Assembly (NCBI GenBank): GCA_019915135.1 | Contig: JAHLMK010000001.1 | Location: 4,836,001-4,900,000, forward strand | DNA: 64,000 nt | Direction of reading: 5' to 3' | Source of the DNA: Strobilurus pachycystidiatus | Taxonomy: Eukaryota > Basidiomycota > Agaricomycetes > Agaricales > Physalacriaceae | Part shown: positions 1-11,900 of the stretch, piece by piece | Numbering within the stretch: the first letter of the stretch is position 1 | Layout: the number at the start of each line of letters is the position of its first letter | Notes under the pieces: generated by a model | Database searches by the model: none | What the model was told of the DNA's origin: nothing | The model's input: only the letters and a program-made list of their open reading frames with translations | Position numbers and translations under genes: made by a program

Positions 1-355
1 TGGGTCAAGATCTTTCGCGGCCTAGTCGGTGTCGTTACGTCGAGCGAGAATATTGGCCACAATGTGAGTCGCTACGGAGAAGGATAAGCTTAGTGCACGC
101 GAGAACAATGAGTCATGACTGCGAAGCCTACGACTGAAATCGTGTCGTACGAATAACAAGTGAGAAATAAGAGGCACGATGATGTATACGTAGACGAAGA
201 TGAGATCATTGAGAAACGCTCGGAACACGTCCTATATAACGAGTTCGCGTCGAGCTAGAGTCTCAACTCAAATGAAGAGATCGCACCCTGAGCATGGAAT
301 TGAGGGTCAAGGATGTCAATCCGCATTCGGGATGAGTATATGGACGCTGACTACT
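1..355. other. Left-edge intergenic sequence
   Basis: No gene can be supported here. A short minus-strand frame (22-228) encodes a hydrophobic 68-residue stretch followed by basic residues, but it has no recognisable family. The stretch probably serves as the 3' flank of the CRY-DASH gene. Confidence 0.4.
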
Positions 356-2043
356 TTATTTTCGCTTCTGATACTGAATCTTTACCAAAGGATGGGTCAC
401 CATAGTCAAATCTTTCAAAGCTCTCTTGTCCTTCTCAGCTCGACCACCATGCAAAACCTTCCAAGGCTGGAAGACGACATCAACGTCGTCGACGTCCGCC
501 ACTTCCTTCACCCACAGCTTCACATACTCCCCTTTCTTGTCATAATCCCAGCCTTGTTTCACAGGGTTGAACCTCCGCGCCTTTCCCTCCCCCGACCCAC
601 GGGGATCATTCCCCACTCCCGCGACGTACTGCCAGTTGCCCCAGTTGTTGGCGACATCGTAATCAACCAGCATACTCTCATACCACTCAGCTCCCAGACG
701 CCAATCGATTCCAAGCCACGTCGCAAGGAATGATGCGCAGTTTTGGCGAGCTCGGTTGGAAGTGTATCCCGTAGCTGCTAGCTCCCGCATACTGGCATCA
801 ATGAGTCCGATTCCAGTAGTCCCATTCAAGAATCGCTCGAACTTTCCAGCAGTCCCTTGATCATGCGAAGGTGACTTCCAATGGCCGGATCCGTGCTTCT
901 CGTTTCCCGTCTGTCTGCCGTGGAATCCATAGACAGAGAAGAGGGCCGACCCAAACTTGCGCATGCACAACCTCATGTAGTCGCGCCAAAGAAGCTCGAA
1001 GCGTACAGCGGCCGTGCCCTTGTTCTCGCCTTTTCCGTATCCTACACCACTCTGTGCAGAGGACAGCTTCCCATCTTCGAAGGCCACAATGAGTTCGTTG
1101 ACTTGCCTAGCTGTGATGCAACCAAGGGCGAGATATCCCGAAAGTTTCGTCGAAAAGTCCTCCCCGATCAGACCGTTTCTCGTGTCTTTGTACCTAGACA
1201 TGGCACCGGAGGAAAGGAGATGCATTACGCGACTGTGAGCCTGAGACTCTCCACCTATGAGTCCATGTGCTGTGTGGGAAGGTATAGACGCGGGCGGAGA
1301 AAGAGGCTTCTGAAGGGCCTCTATGAATTTTTCTTGGGTCTCAGGGATTGTGAATGGCGCCTCTTGGTCGGTAATGCCTTCGGGAAGAGGAGGAATACTT
1401 GACGGTCCCTGGAGAGGTTTCCTGATGTGGTCGCGAAGTGGCTCTACAGACTTCCGAAAGGAGGTGAACACGTCGGGAAGGTCAGAGGGTTTCACAGGTA
1501 AATCATCGCTGCACGTAAATGAGCACTTCTTCAAGGCGCATTGGGAAAGAATTACTTATGTATGAGGGTATCCTCGCCGTCCCAGACAGTCCAGTCCACA
1601 TTATTGGCCTGAACGACCTTTTGTATCCTTCTCTCCTCTGCCATCTCCTCGGTCGCCCAGTCGCGTGTCATCCAGACGGCTCCGGTTTTGCCCTTCAGAG
1701 CGTCTGACTCAAGCATACGTTCAACAACGTCCTCAAGTGGCCCGACTCGTACAACAAGGTCGCTCCCCAAGGCTTGCAGCGCCTTCTTCATGTCGAATAT
1801 GGCCTCAGCGACGAACTTTGCGCGATGGGGTCCACAGCGCCAAAAGTTCCCAATCCGAGAGCGAGCATGGGGGTAAGGCGATTTCGAGCTCGCTAAACCT
1901 GAGACCTCGATGCGGGATGGAGGGAGGATGTAGACAGGTAGAACATGGCTGAAGCGCTTGGATTTATCGGAGAGAGCATGGAAGACGGGGTTGTCTGCCA
2001 GTCGCAAGTCGTTTCGCAAGATGTAGATGAGGTACATGGTCAA
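356..2043 (-). CDS. CRY-DASH: DASH-type cryptochrome / photolyase
   Basis: This is an FAD- and antenna-binding blue-light protein of the cryptochrome/photolyase superfamily. DASH members repair cyclobutane dimers in single-stranded DNA and may act as photoreceptors. Two exons (2043-1556 and 1508-356) flank a 47-nt intron and give 546 aa in frame. The N-terminal photolyase alpha/beta domain starts LIYILRNDLRLADNPVFH. The splice restores a typical LIHNDDLPVKPSDLPDVFTS-like linker. The C-terminal FAD domain carries YKDTRNGLIGEDFSTKLSG, LALGCITARQ, ELLWRDYMR and the DASH hallmark WGNWQYVAGVGNDPRG with a downstream FNPVKQGWDYD segment. These DASH-specific motifs argue against class I CPD or 6-4 photolyase. 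The start is the first Met; a second Met lies two codons later. There is no long C-terminal tail. Confidence 0.93.
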
Positions 2044-2426
2044 GAAGTTGAACCAGAGACATAGAAGCCATGGCCGCGATCATGCCAATGATTCATGGTG
2101 GTGGTCAAGATCGCGCACCGGGAGGACAGGGCCATCATCGATGCATCATCGACAACGTCAAATTTCCCAATTCTCTCTGGTTCTCCAATAGGTACGAGTC
2201 GACGACACGACGAAATCAACATGACAAGAGTGGCGGGAAGACTATAGCACACAGTACATACTCTGATTTCTATCTGAGTCAGTGGTAGCTTCCTGAACAC
2301 GACCATCTGGTCCACAAGTCGACTCAACTACAGTCGCAATCTCCTCCAAGTATACAGGTACAACGCGCGTTTCAGACTAGTATGTAGCTGTCGCGAGCAC
2401 TGGATGTTGAGATATTTAAGGCATGC

Positions 2427-3492
2427 CTATGGCTTGCCTAAGCGATAATCCTGTAAGACAACAAAGTCAATTGATGAGCATCGAACATAAGTTGAACAAG
2501 CCGAGCAACACTAACCCTGCCCGAGTATCTCTTGCCGAACTCAACAAGGATGTCAGCAAGCACCTCCGGTGCTTCGTAATGAACTACATGCCCAACCCCT
2601 TTGAGCCACTTCGACTCGTAGTTGACAAAATGCGGCCTGAGAATATCCTCCACAGTCTTGGAAGCCCCCACTCGATGACCATCCGTATCTCCCTGGACCA
2701 TGAACAGCGGCAATCCTTCCTTCCCAGCGTCCCAAAACTTCTGTGGATCAACAGTGCGCGTCAAGCTCAAGGCCATGATCTCCGGGCTGAGGCTATTGCC
2801 GAGGTACATCGTCCTCACGGACCACGGGACGGCGTCGGGGTTAGCGAACAATCTGTCGACGAAGACTGCAGCGGATTTGCGCCATCCATTGACATCATCG
2901 GTGCTGAGAAGACCGGGGAGCACTTCGACGAGTCCTGGATTGACGAGCTGGGTGATGATTTCACCTGTGGCTGGGACGCCGGAGATGTATACGACACCAG
3001 AAATCGACGCCGGTGGGAGGTGGGCGGCAATGTCTGACGCCACGGCAGTGCCCATGCTCCTAATGCAATGTACACGCATGTATGAGATTGGATGAGGTTC
3101 AGCACTCACCATCCAGCGAAGACAGGTCGATTCAATTTGAATGCATCGACGACGGATTTGAAGTCTTGCGCGAATCTCTCGGATTCATACGACGCGGCAT
3201 CTGTCGGTTTTCCACTGCGACCATGCCCGCGGATGTCGTAACGAACCTATATACGTGAGCTGTGCAGCATAGGAAAAGAAGGATACAAGGAATTGAGACG
3301 CACAATGTAGAGCGAATCCAGCAATCGTTCGTTCTGTACGAACTCGTCATAGACCGACGCACTCAACGACAACCCAGCCGTCAGGACGACATGCGGGTTT
3401 TGGTGGCTTCCTGTTGCCTCAGCGTAGACGGGAGTGCCGTCGGCTGAGTTGATAATCTTGATAGTTGACGGGGCTAGATGCATGGCGATCAA
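2427..3492 (-). CDS. Alpha/beta hydrolase-fold protein
   Basis: A probable serine-type alpha/beta hydrolase; the substrate cannot be told from sequence. Exons are 3492-3304, 3246-3110, 3059-2516 and 2450-2427, giving 297 aa. The intron before the last 24-nt exon is inferred; reading through instead ends at 2438 with 315 aa, so the C-terminus is uncertain. The strand order fits the fold: VYAEATGS near the start, the conserved VRYDIRGHGRSGKP loop after strand 4, a GWSMGTAVA nucleophile elbow created by splicing (Gly-Trp-Ser-Met-Gly), an acid-bearing FMVQGDTDGHRVG segment, and GVGHVVHYEAPEV with the catalytic His. The gene sits head-to-tail behind CRY-DASH. It may be an esterase or epoxide hydrolase-like enzyme; I infer only the fold. 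Confidence 0.85.
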
Positions 3493-4380
3493 AGAGAGAG
3501 CAGAAAGTATCTCAAAAGTGAGTAATCAAGTGAAGAGTGGGTTATGTGTTTGGCGGTCCTGATTGAAAACATATGTACTCCGTGGTCAGTTACCCCAACA
3601 ATTACAAATGAACCTGCGGGCCCGAATGATTGCCGGACACCACGCAGACGACATGACCGTCGTTGGCGCACTCGTGATCAGACTCATCAGAGAGCCAAAA
3701 CTAAGATCGGTCAACCACGGCCTACCACAGCATGTTAGAAAAGTAGAGTCCGGTAGAACAAAACTTCCGAGTCAGGAAGAACGCGAGAAATGACGGACAC
3801 CCTGCATATCGAGGCTCGAGCGCGTTTCTGAGTGAATGGGTGGCCGTTCGATAACAGCTGTGTCCACTCTGATCTGTGACCTGATTCTGAGCGATAGGAG
3901 AGGACTGGCAGGTGACGTGTCTGGAATGTGGTCAAATTTGGCAGGTCTTGGAGGGTTGTGGTCGGCGCATGCCATGATGGGAAGAAGATGACGGTTCTGA
4001 GGCCTGCCCTCGAATTTCACATGAGGCTGGCCAAAAGAATGCAGGTATAGAGGAGGGTGCTGATCCGCTCAGGGTGTCTTACGAGAGAAATGGGGATGAG
4101 TTAATTGCCTGTGGCCGGTTTGGATGAAACATGGACGTCCTTCAAGGTGCGAAGCGTGTTAGGTTCGTTTCGGCGTTCGTGAGCACGTACTGGATCGAGG
4201 TTGAGCATGACACGTCGAATGCTAGAAGAAGTTCGAGAACAACCGCTGAGCCAGACTTCACCAATGAGAGCACGTGAAAACACAAGTGTGGGATACATAA
4301 CTTACAACAGCTGTGTGTACTATCAAAAAGTTTATGAGAACGTAGATGGTTGAGCGAGAAGTCAAAGAAGTCATGATTCG
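3493..4380. other. Intergenic region without a supported gene
   Basis: Several short frames exist on both strands (for example 3735-3935 and 3772-4020 minus), but none has a recognisable domain. I could not link them with splice sites into a convincing model. The region holds the promoter of the alpha/beta hydrolase and the 3' flank of the Cue1-like gene. Confidence 0.4.
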
Positions 4381-5038
4381 TTATGAAGCTTTGCTCTTTC
4401 CCTGCTGCTCTAACATCCGCCTGAGGATGGTCAGAGGCACTCATGAAAGGAGATACAATGCACGTACTGTCGGGCGGCGAGAATCATTTTGGCCTTCCTC
4501 TCCCGGAGACTGGCTTCCCTTTTCTCTGGACTGTCCTCCCAAACAGCTTTGCCTCCAATTTCGGACTCTGGTATTGGTGCCGCATCGCTCACCCTGGACT
4601 CGAGGGCGTAACGCGAGATTAAGGTTTCCTTGGGCTTCTGTGGGGTTTGCTGGGCGGGTTGTCGCGCCTGCCGCTGCGCTGGTGCTGCATTAGGGTTTGT
4701 CCGTGGGTAGAGCGTGTAGTAGCCCTGGGGCGGGGGATCAAGGAAGCCGCGCTCAAGGATACGGTTGGACGTCGTTTCAGTAGACCCGCTTCTGAGCAGG
4801 TCGTATCGAATGTTGTCTCTGGTCAATGCATTGGCGGCAGTCGACAGCGCTAGGGGCGTACGCACTGGGGTATATCGGGAAACATGCCAGTCACCGTGTC
4901 CACCATTTCCTGAGTGACTTTCTTTGGCCGGAAGCCGAGCGCCTTGTCGGCATCGCTGGCCTCAGAAGAAGATGTCGCCCAGCGAAAAATGAACACAATG
5001 ACGAGGAATGCGACGGCAACGTTAACGACTTCGCCCAT
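4381..5038 (-). CDS. CUE1: Cue1-like CUE-domain ER ubiquitin-conjugation protein
   Basis: Probable ER-membrane anchor and activator of a Ubc7-type ubiquitin-conjugating enzyme in ER-associated degradation. Exons 5038-4866, 4818-4468 and 4420-4381 (two introns of 47 nt each) sum to 564 nt, 187 aa. Residues 4-20 form one hydrophobic segment (VVNVAVAFLVIVFIF), the N-terminal anchor. The CUE domain follows: VTQEMVDTVTGMFPDIPQ, then after the splice DNIRYDLLRSGSTETTSNR and ILERGFLDPPP. The MFP motif and the di-leucine-like end are the ubiquitin-binding signature. The last exon completes KMILAARQRMLEQQGKS, placed like the basic U7BR helix that binds Ubc7 in yeast Cue1. The start at 5038 lies 164 bp behind the upstream protease stop. 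Confidence 0.88.
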
Positions 5039-5202
5039 CGTGGTCAGGGTAAGAGGCAGAAATGGGCCGGGGTAACCACGATACGTCACTGACAGCGTGC
5101 GGACAACAGACTCAATCAGGATATCCCGATTCCCGCCTTGAAACAATGAAAGCACCGATACGCGAGTTGATGATAGTGGTACGATAAACACGAAAAGATA
5201 GG

Positions 5203-6883
5203 TTACAATAGTGAAATCTTGTCCCAACGCAAAAGGCGGAAAATCAGAGTGCCTATCATGCCAACGACAAAGCCACCGCCAGACGAAGCCGAATAGATGA
5301 GCGTGCTATGCGTCGCAACGTCTGGGCGTTTCTCGGCTTGAATCGTGGACACAGGAGATGCATCGACTCCACGCTCCTTCCTAAACTCACTCAAGGCAGC
5401 GTCAACATCCGTCATAGGGAGCAAGCCCATCATGGGCGGGTGCGTCGAGTTCTGGCCATGATGTGTCGCGTAAACGTTCTTTTGAGAAATCGGATCATTG
5501 ACAGGAAGAAAGAGGACAAGACAATCTTACCCGCAAGAACACATCGCCTAGAAGCCAATCACCCGAGTTCACCTTGTCGTTCGCCTGGATGCCGCCCACA
5601 CACCATCCAGTACCATTTCCACCGGCAGCCCAATTCAGATCTCCCGGATGCAAAGGTACCTCGACGACATCAGAGTCACTACCCAAGGCAACAGATACAG
5701 AGATCGCCTTCTCGCACTTCATCTCCCACATGCCTGAGTCTGGGTTGTTTCTCGCAATGTTGCCTGCAGAATTCAAAGAGTTATAGAAAGCAGTGACATC
5801 GACGGTCGGTCCCAGAATCAAAGTCGTCCCGGTGTCTATCACTGCGATTGGAAATCCTGACGGTGCGTTCGGGAGAAGAGACAAAGAGATATGCAGAATC
5901 ATCGAATTGATCTTGAGGTATTGCAGGGAGATCTTCCAGTAATCGTAATCGTCTGCGCCAGCTTTGACAACGGGTAGGAAGAAAAAATTGGAGAAGTCTT
6001 GTGCGCATTTGGTGTCAAGTTCGCCGACGGAGAAGGATGATGATGGATGGAGGCCGAGTTGCCGTCCGAGCTTGATGGCGAAGAAGCGATTGGGTTCGTC
6101 GAGGTAGTTAAACATGTTCCAGAGGAGAGTGTCACCGTTAGTGGGCGCGATGGATGCAGCAGAGGGAAAGGCCATCCCGAGAATGCCAGAGTTTCCATTG
6201 TGTGACAGGTTGAGATTTTCCGTTTTGTTGACCATACCTAGTGGCGTCACAAATGATATTGGCACCTGGGCTAGCGAGACTTACCGAACACCTGACAGGA
6301 TATCTGATATGCACCCAGCTTGACGGTGTCGCAGGCAACAGAGCCAGCGACCGATCCGACAATGTAACTCAGTTCAAAGGGCGTGTCCGAAAGGATGACG
6401 GAAGAAGAGGGTGTGTATGTCGAGATATACCGGCAGTCATCGCTTTCGCAAGGTCCGGACAATATCCACTAAACATACTCTTAGTCGGTGACGAGGTCCT
6501 TCTCAATTTACGCACAAGGTCGGCCGATCCAGTGTCGAGTAAGACGGGAAACGATTGGTCGCCAACGCTAAACAAATCAGAGATCATGAGGGCAGGATAA
6601 AGGGATGATATACGATATCTGCACTTCGTATACACTGCCGAAATGTGAGGGTGGAGTCTGGCTGGCAGAAGTGGACGCACAAATCCTGACCGCTCGTGAC
6701 GGCGATTTCCGTACTGAAAACGTTGTGGCCGACAAGATCGAGCTGTGAGCGCTGGATGCGATTTATAGGAAATGTAGAGCCGCTCAGTGTTTGTGCTTGG
6801 ATAGGCGAGAATAGAGAAAGTAAAAGAGCGAACATAGAAATGAGCGTGTGGTGTACTGTGGTGTAATGATGGTAAGAGGACAA
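5203..6883 (-). CDS. Secreted, membrane-anchored aspartic protease (A1 family)
   Basis: A pepsin-family aspartyl protease of the yapsin-like, membrane-tethered type. Exons 6883-6681, 6634-6614, 6567-6516, 6468-6285, 6237-5531 and 5478-5203 keep one frame: 480 aa from the first Met, or 464 aa from Met 6835, whose MFALLLSLFSPIQAQ is a better signal peptide. The first catalytic Asp lies in VLLDTGSADLW, assembled over two introns; the second is in AVIDTGTTLILG. A CESDDC loop and GDVFLR-NVY near the C-lobe end fit the fold. The last exon adds a Ser/Thr/acidic tail and a single transmembrane helix (GGGFVVGMIGTLIFRLL) with a short basic end, so the enzyme is probably anchored at the plasma membrane or cell wall. 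It is divergent from the dioxygenase gene at 7483. Confidence 0.92.
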
Positions 6884-7482
6884 GTCCTAGCGATCGACTC
6901 TCCCATGATGATAGTTGAGCAGCTGCAGAATGGCGAAGACCTTTTATGTAACTTGGCTTTTATTGCCATGAGCCAGCACAGGCTATAGCACTAGTCTATA
7001 CATTGTCATCTATGTATGCAAGTGTGGTTTATCGCCAGGCCAGTTCATGCGGCGAAACCTCGGGGGATCCTCGGACTTGCCTCACAATCAGCCACCAACC
7101 ACTCACCGGCTTTTACCTAGAAGAAGTAAATTGGGCATGCCAACGAGAAGTAACGCGTATTATGGCCCGTTTCTGCTGTCTTTCTTCTCGCATTGACCAT
7201 AGAATGTGTCTTTCACCACAGCAAGGGACCACTAGAGGCCTACAACCTTTTGTCCCCCGTATCAAGCGGCCCGGGAAGCAAAACAAATTCTCTGCTCGCC
7301 ACCCTTCCAATCGTGTCTAAATTCTTACCTCAGCCTATACCTGATCTTACATTAGGAGGTCTGGTGACTAGACGTTTTACATACTCGGACTCCTCCCTTC
7401 GCCTCGATAAGAACGGCCCCGGCAGAGTATATAAGGTCGGCTTTTGTGAATTTGCGGGGCTCCAGTCTCCCCACGAACAACC
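6884..7482. other. Shared divergent promoter region
   Basis: This 599-bp spacer separates the start codons of the minus-strand protease and the plus-strand dioxygenase. It contains a TATATAA box near the plus-strand gene and a CATAAAAGG element at about 6939-6947 reading toward the protease. No gene is supported inside it, although short frames at 7003-7320 and 7193-7567 exist. Confidence 0.5.
7428..7434 (+). promoter_or_regulatory. TATA box of the dioxygenase gene
   Basis: TATATAA lies 49-55 bp upstream of the ATG at 7483, a usual place for a fungal core promoter. Seen directly; function inferred. Confidence 0.6.
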
Positions 7483-8746
7483 ATGGCCCCAGTACAGCTC
7501 GAAACCACTCCCTTCACCCCACAGCTGGACCCCAACGCTGCCTATGGCGATTTTCGTGATGATCTAGCGCGTCAAGGTTGGGTTGTAGTGCCTGGTGTTC
7601 TATCCCAGGACAAGTGCGATGCCTACATTAGTAGGATGCACTCCTGGCTCGAAAGCTTCAAGCTTGGTTACAAGGTTGGTCATGCCTGTATTGATCGTAC
7701 CAGCTCTAACTTCTCGGCAGCGCGACGATCCGTCAACCTGGAGCTTGGACAACCTCCCCGTCAACCATAAGGGAGGGCTGTACAACCAGTATGGCGTTGC
7801 CCACGAACAATTCATGTGGGACCTACGCACCGAGCCCGGGATCGTTAAACCTTTCGAGAAGCTCTGGAATACGGACAAACTTATCACGGGCTATGACGGC
7901 TGTAACATCTCGATTCCCAATCTCCTCAAGGAGGGAGACGCAGAGACCAAGGCGTGGCCTCACGTAGATCAAAGCCCGCTCCGCAAGCATCTGCACTGTG
8001 TCCAAGGAATCATCAATCTCTACGAGAACGGCCCCGAAGACGGCGGCCTCATGGTTCTGCAAGGCAGCAGGGATTTTTACACTGAGTTTTTCGAGGTCTT
8101 TGACAAAGACAAGCCCGCAGCTGGTTGGACTACCGACGACAGTACGTACTTGGAACAACATTTGCTTCTTTCCTTTCTCTGAACCAACTCGCCTCGTAGC
8201 ACATGTCTTCACCGATGAGCAAATCAAGTGGCTCGAATCGCGCCCAGGTGCCGTATGGCACAAAGTTTGCGCTCATCCCGGAGACCTTATCTTGTGGGAC
8301 TCTAGGTAAGCCGCTCTCTAGGACTCGCGCCTTGCATTTAATCTTTCTCTCCAGGATTTGCCACTATGGCGCACCTACCAAGAGCAACAATCCTCGCATT
8401 GCTGCATGTAAGCTGGACGTGGCGACTGCCGTAGTTCACTCACTGATTCGCATCTCAGATGTGTGCCATAAACCGGCGTCTCTCATCACTCCAGAACTCC
8501 TTGCTCTCAAGATAAAACTATTTGAGGCAATGCAGAACACCGTAAGAGTCGAGTTTCACTCTTAAGTTTTCCGATTAACGCCTTCCTCAGACCCATGATG
8601 GAACCCTCCCGCGCGCAGTCCGGGTTGTTGTTCCCAAGCGGCGCGGGCACGATGCCGATCCAGCTTGGCTGGTTCGTCAGGTTCCCGATAAACCTCCAGT
8701 CCTGGACTTGAGGGCCCAGCGGTTTGCAGGCATTGTTGCTTATTAA
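7483..8746 (+). CDS. Phytanoyl-CoA dioxygenase (PhyH) family protein
   Basis: Probable Fe(II)/2-oxoglutarate-dependent oxygenase of the PhyH superfamily; the substrate is unknown. Exons 7483-7674, 7721-8141, 8200-8305, 8355-8407, 8459-8541 and 8591-8746 sum to 1011 nt, 336 aa. The N-terminal GWVVVPGVLSQDKCDAYI is the typical PhyH opening. The iron-binding HxD is in KAWPHVDQSPLR (His-Val-Asp). GGLMVLQGSRDF follows, and the distal His and 2OG-binding region lie in HPGDLILWDSR-ICHYGAPTKSN. The C-terminus ends with a Pro-rich, basic segment and QRFAGIVAY. Fungal members range from phytanoyl-CoA hydroxylases to natural-product tailoring enzymes. No biosynthetic backbone gene is nearby, so I infer a stand-alone role. 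Confidence 0.87.
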
Positions 8747-8915
8747 ACCTCGCTGTGACTGAAAACGTCGAAGGTGTTGGTTGAGTGGTTGAAAGCAAGG
8801 AGATCGTATTGTACATAGGTAGAAGTTGTACACCTGAGATTCGTACAGTATAAGAGTATGATTACACAAACTTGAACAAGATGATATAGAAAAAAGAACT
8901 TCTTGCTTGACTCGA

Positions 8916-11900
8916 CTAACCGAGTGCCTTCTCCTCGTCGCTGCCGTCATCGGATTTCGTACTTTCGTCCCGCGTTTCTCTGCTTCTCTTGAATGGCCAC
9001 CACCTAGCCAAAACCGGCTGGTCCGGCTTTTGAGTGCAATCGCTCTCGTCGTCGGCGACGCATGCGGTTGTGTCTGAAAGGAATGTTGACTTTCGAGACA
9101 GTTTCATCGAACCGAAGGTGTGTTGGCGCTTTATGGCGTCGGCCTTCTCTGTGCACTTCTAAGGATATGTCAGATTGAAGCCAAAGAAAATTGAAGGCAA
9201 AGTTGCGAACCTCAGAGTCAGGTAGATCCTCTGCCAAGACCAGTGGCGGATCTTCGGGCGGTACGCCGTTCACTAGCCACTTTCGTAGGTCCGCTACTCC
9301 GGCTTGTATTCCTTCCTTAGCCTTGTGCATGTCTTCAATGCTATATCTGCGGAGCTCAGCAGCGATAAAGTAAAAGCTTTTCTCCACCACAATTGATCCT
9401 CGATCTTTCGCATAGGCGTCCAGTCTGGAGATACAGTCTTGCCACGAGGTTTCTGCAGGACGCAATGCAAAGAGACGTCGAAGGGCATTGTGAGGGAATT
9501 TCTTGTCCTCTGCGCTGAGGGTTGGTGGCACAAACTGCCCCGTCAAGACGAGACAAGCAGTGAAAAGATTATCGGGCTGGTAGATGTAGTCGATGTAGCG
9601 GTTCAGAACAGGTCGGAGGTTTGGGTCGTCAGTGAGGGTTTTGTGGAGACCAAGAACGTAGTGTGTAACAAGGTTACACCAGAACCCCCACAGCAGATGC
9701 GAATCCTGAACCAAAGACAACAAGTCCAGCTCAAGGGACATGTCATATGTCTGAGCCTCGAAGCCTTTCTTCCACAGACTCCCCAGTGAAATGCATACCC
9801 AGCTGGTACTCTGCACGTATGGGCAGATATCATAGGCGTATGCGTACCATTCGATATTCTTCTTGCCAAGGATCTCCCGGTCGAGATACATCGGCATAAG
9901 TCTGACGATGCATTTGGGATCCAAAGTCCATTGGGTAAGGTCCTGCATGATAGCTTCACAAGTTGCGACAGTGCGCATCCGAATGTTCTCCACGTTCAGA
10001 ATGAGCTCGTCGGGTGGCTGAATGCCGAATTTCCTCGACAAAGGAAGCCAGGCGGGACCACTGAAGAAATCAGAGTTGATCAATTGAGTGAGGACCTCTG
10101 CGATCAGTTCTCCGTCGTGTCCCTGGAGGTCAGCCTTGACACTGTACATCCCAATATGGAGCGCTTGCAAAAGCTCCATGAATAACAACAGGCACCTGGA
10201 ACAGTAAGCCTCGCGGTTATCGCCAGGTGTGTCGGGGGATGGGACGTGAATGTAAGAAGATGATTGGGAAACTAGGGACTGCTCGTCGTCATCGATTGCA
10301 TTCTGTCCAAGGAGCATTGGACGGGGTGGCAGTCCCAAAAGTTCGCTATCTGGATAGCCTGGATGGCCGGTGAGCGAACCCGATCCGTGAACGCTTCTGG
10401 GCTGGGGATATCCAAATTGACTCGGTATCTTCCTGGTTCGTATCAATCGCCTGATCATAGTGAGGATCAAGCGAAGGGGAGAGAACACCTTCAGAGCCAA
10501 ATTGGCACCTACGTCCCATTGCTCATTGGCCTTGAGGAGATAGGTCGCTAGATCCTGGTAGAGGTCTCCCACTAACAACGCTTGCCTCAATGTCAAGCCG
10601 CGCACAGTCTCGTCAAAGTCTGTTTTTCTGCTCCGATCCCAAAGTCCTGGGCAACGAACAACGTTGGTGAAGATGGAATGACACACATTTTCGAAGTCAA
10701 GGGAATGCGCGTTGGTTCCATCTGCCAACTCCTCTCGAGTTATCGCCGCATTGAAAACTCCGACCCATACGTGGTATGGAAGAGTCAATCCCTCCTGCGC
10801 CATTAGTTTGCTCCACACGTAGCCCATATCTCGGTATGGAAACGGCCTCAAAGGATGAGAGGACATCTCCGTACAGGCAACAGAGGCTATCAGATTGAAA
10901 TGTTCATTCGGCCCATTCCGATAGTCCATGTTCCCCGAGGACTCTGGAACGATGACCATTTGCCCCGTGTTTTCCGTATCAAGGTCCATGCGATGGAGAA
11001 AACGAACCAGGCGCTCAAGATGAGTTATTTGTCCAGTAGCAGGTTTGTATTGGACATTGTCGTCCGACACGATTTCCAAATTGTCTTTCATAAGGAACTG
11101 GTGGTGTTCCCACATGCCACTACCCTCAAAAATCTTCCTCAGGGCCTCTTTGGTGATTTGAGAAGGAAGCCCTCCGATAGATTCGATGATGATACGATGA
11201 ACAGTAATGTTGGAAGTGTAACTGTAGAGCCAGCGAAGCGCTTTTGGCTCCAGCTCGTGGGCTGAGTCTCGAACTTTCTGAAGTTCAAGATCGCGCAAGC
11301 TGCTGGGTCGACGGACAATCCCATCTCCCGGAGAGTTCTGCTTCGTGGCTTGCGTCGACCGCCATCGGCCCCACCAAGAGTGGAAAAGGACAGCAGCGAC
11401 TTTATGCCCAGCAAAGTAGAAGATGTCCGACAATGGTGTCTGATATGGACATTGAGGCGAGATGATAGGGACAATTATGCCAGCTACATAGACCAAGTAT
11501 GAGGCTGCACTGATAGTCGCCACCACGTAGCCCACACTGCGCTCATTGTTGAGCAAGTAGAGTACAAGGCCAGCGAAGAAAATTCCAAGGGAGAAATGGA
11601 GCAGGAGAGGTAGGAGACCAATGATGAGGGGAACATGCCACTCTTCCAGTCCCATGAAACGGAACTGTCTGATGCGAGCGCGATCTCGTGCAGTGCCAGA
11701 AGGGACGGCCATGTAGTGATGGACCCATTGCTTCGCAAGGACAGCAAAAAGGGCGGTAGTAAGACTGAGAGTGAGGCTAATAAACCACAAGCCGTTGGCC
11801 CAAAGTGCCCCAGATGACTCGACCCAGGGCATCGTAGGGTTTATTGGTGAAACGGGCACGTTGGTCGAGGGCACTCCCAAGTCAGCGGCACGCAGGAGTT

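Noticed and set aside
881..1402. 173-codon plus-strand frame
   Set aside because: It is antisense to the FAD domain of CRY-DASH, which is clearly conserved on the minus strand; the product has no natural domain.
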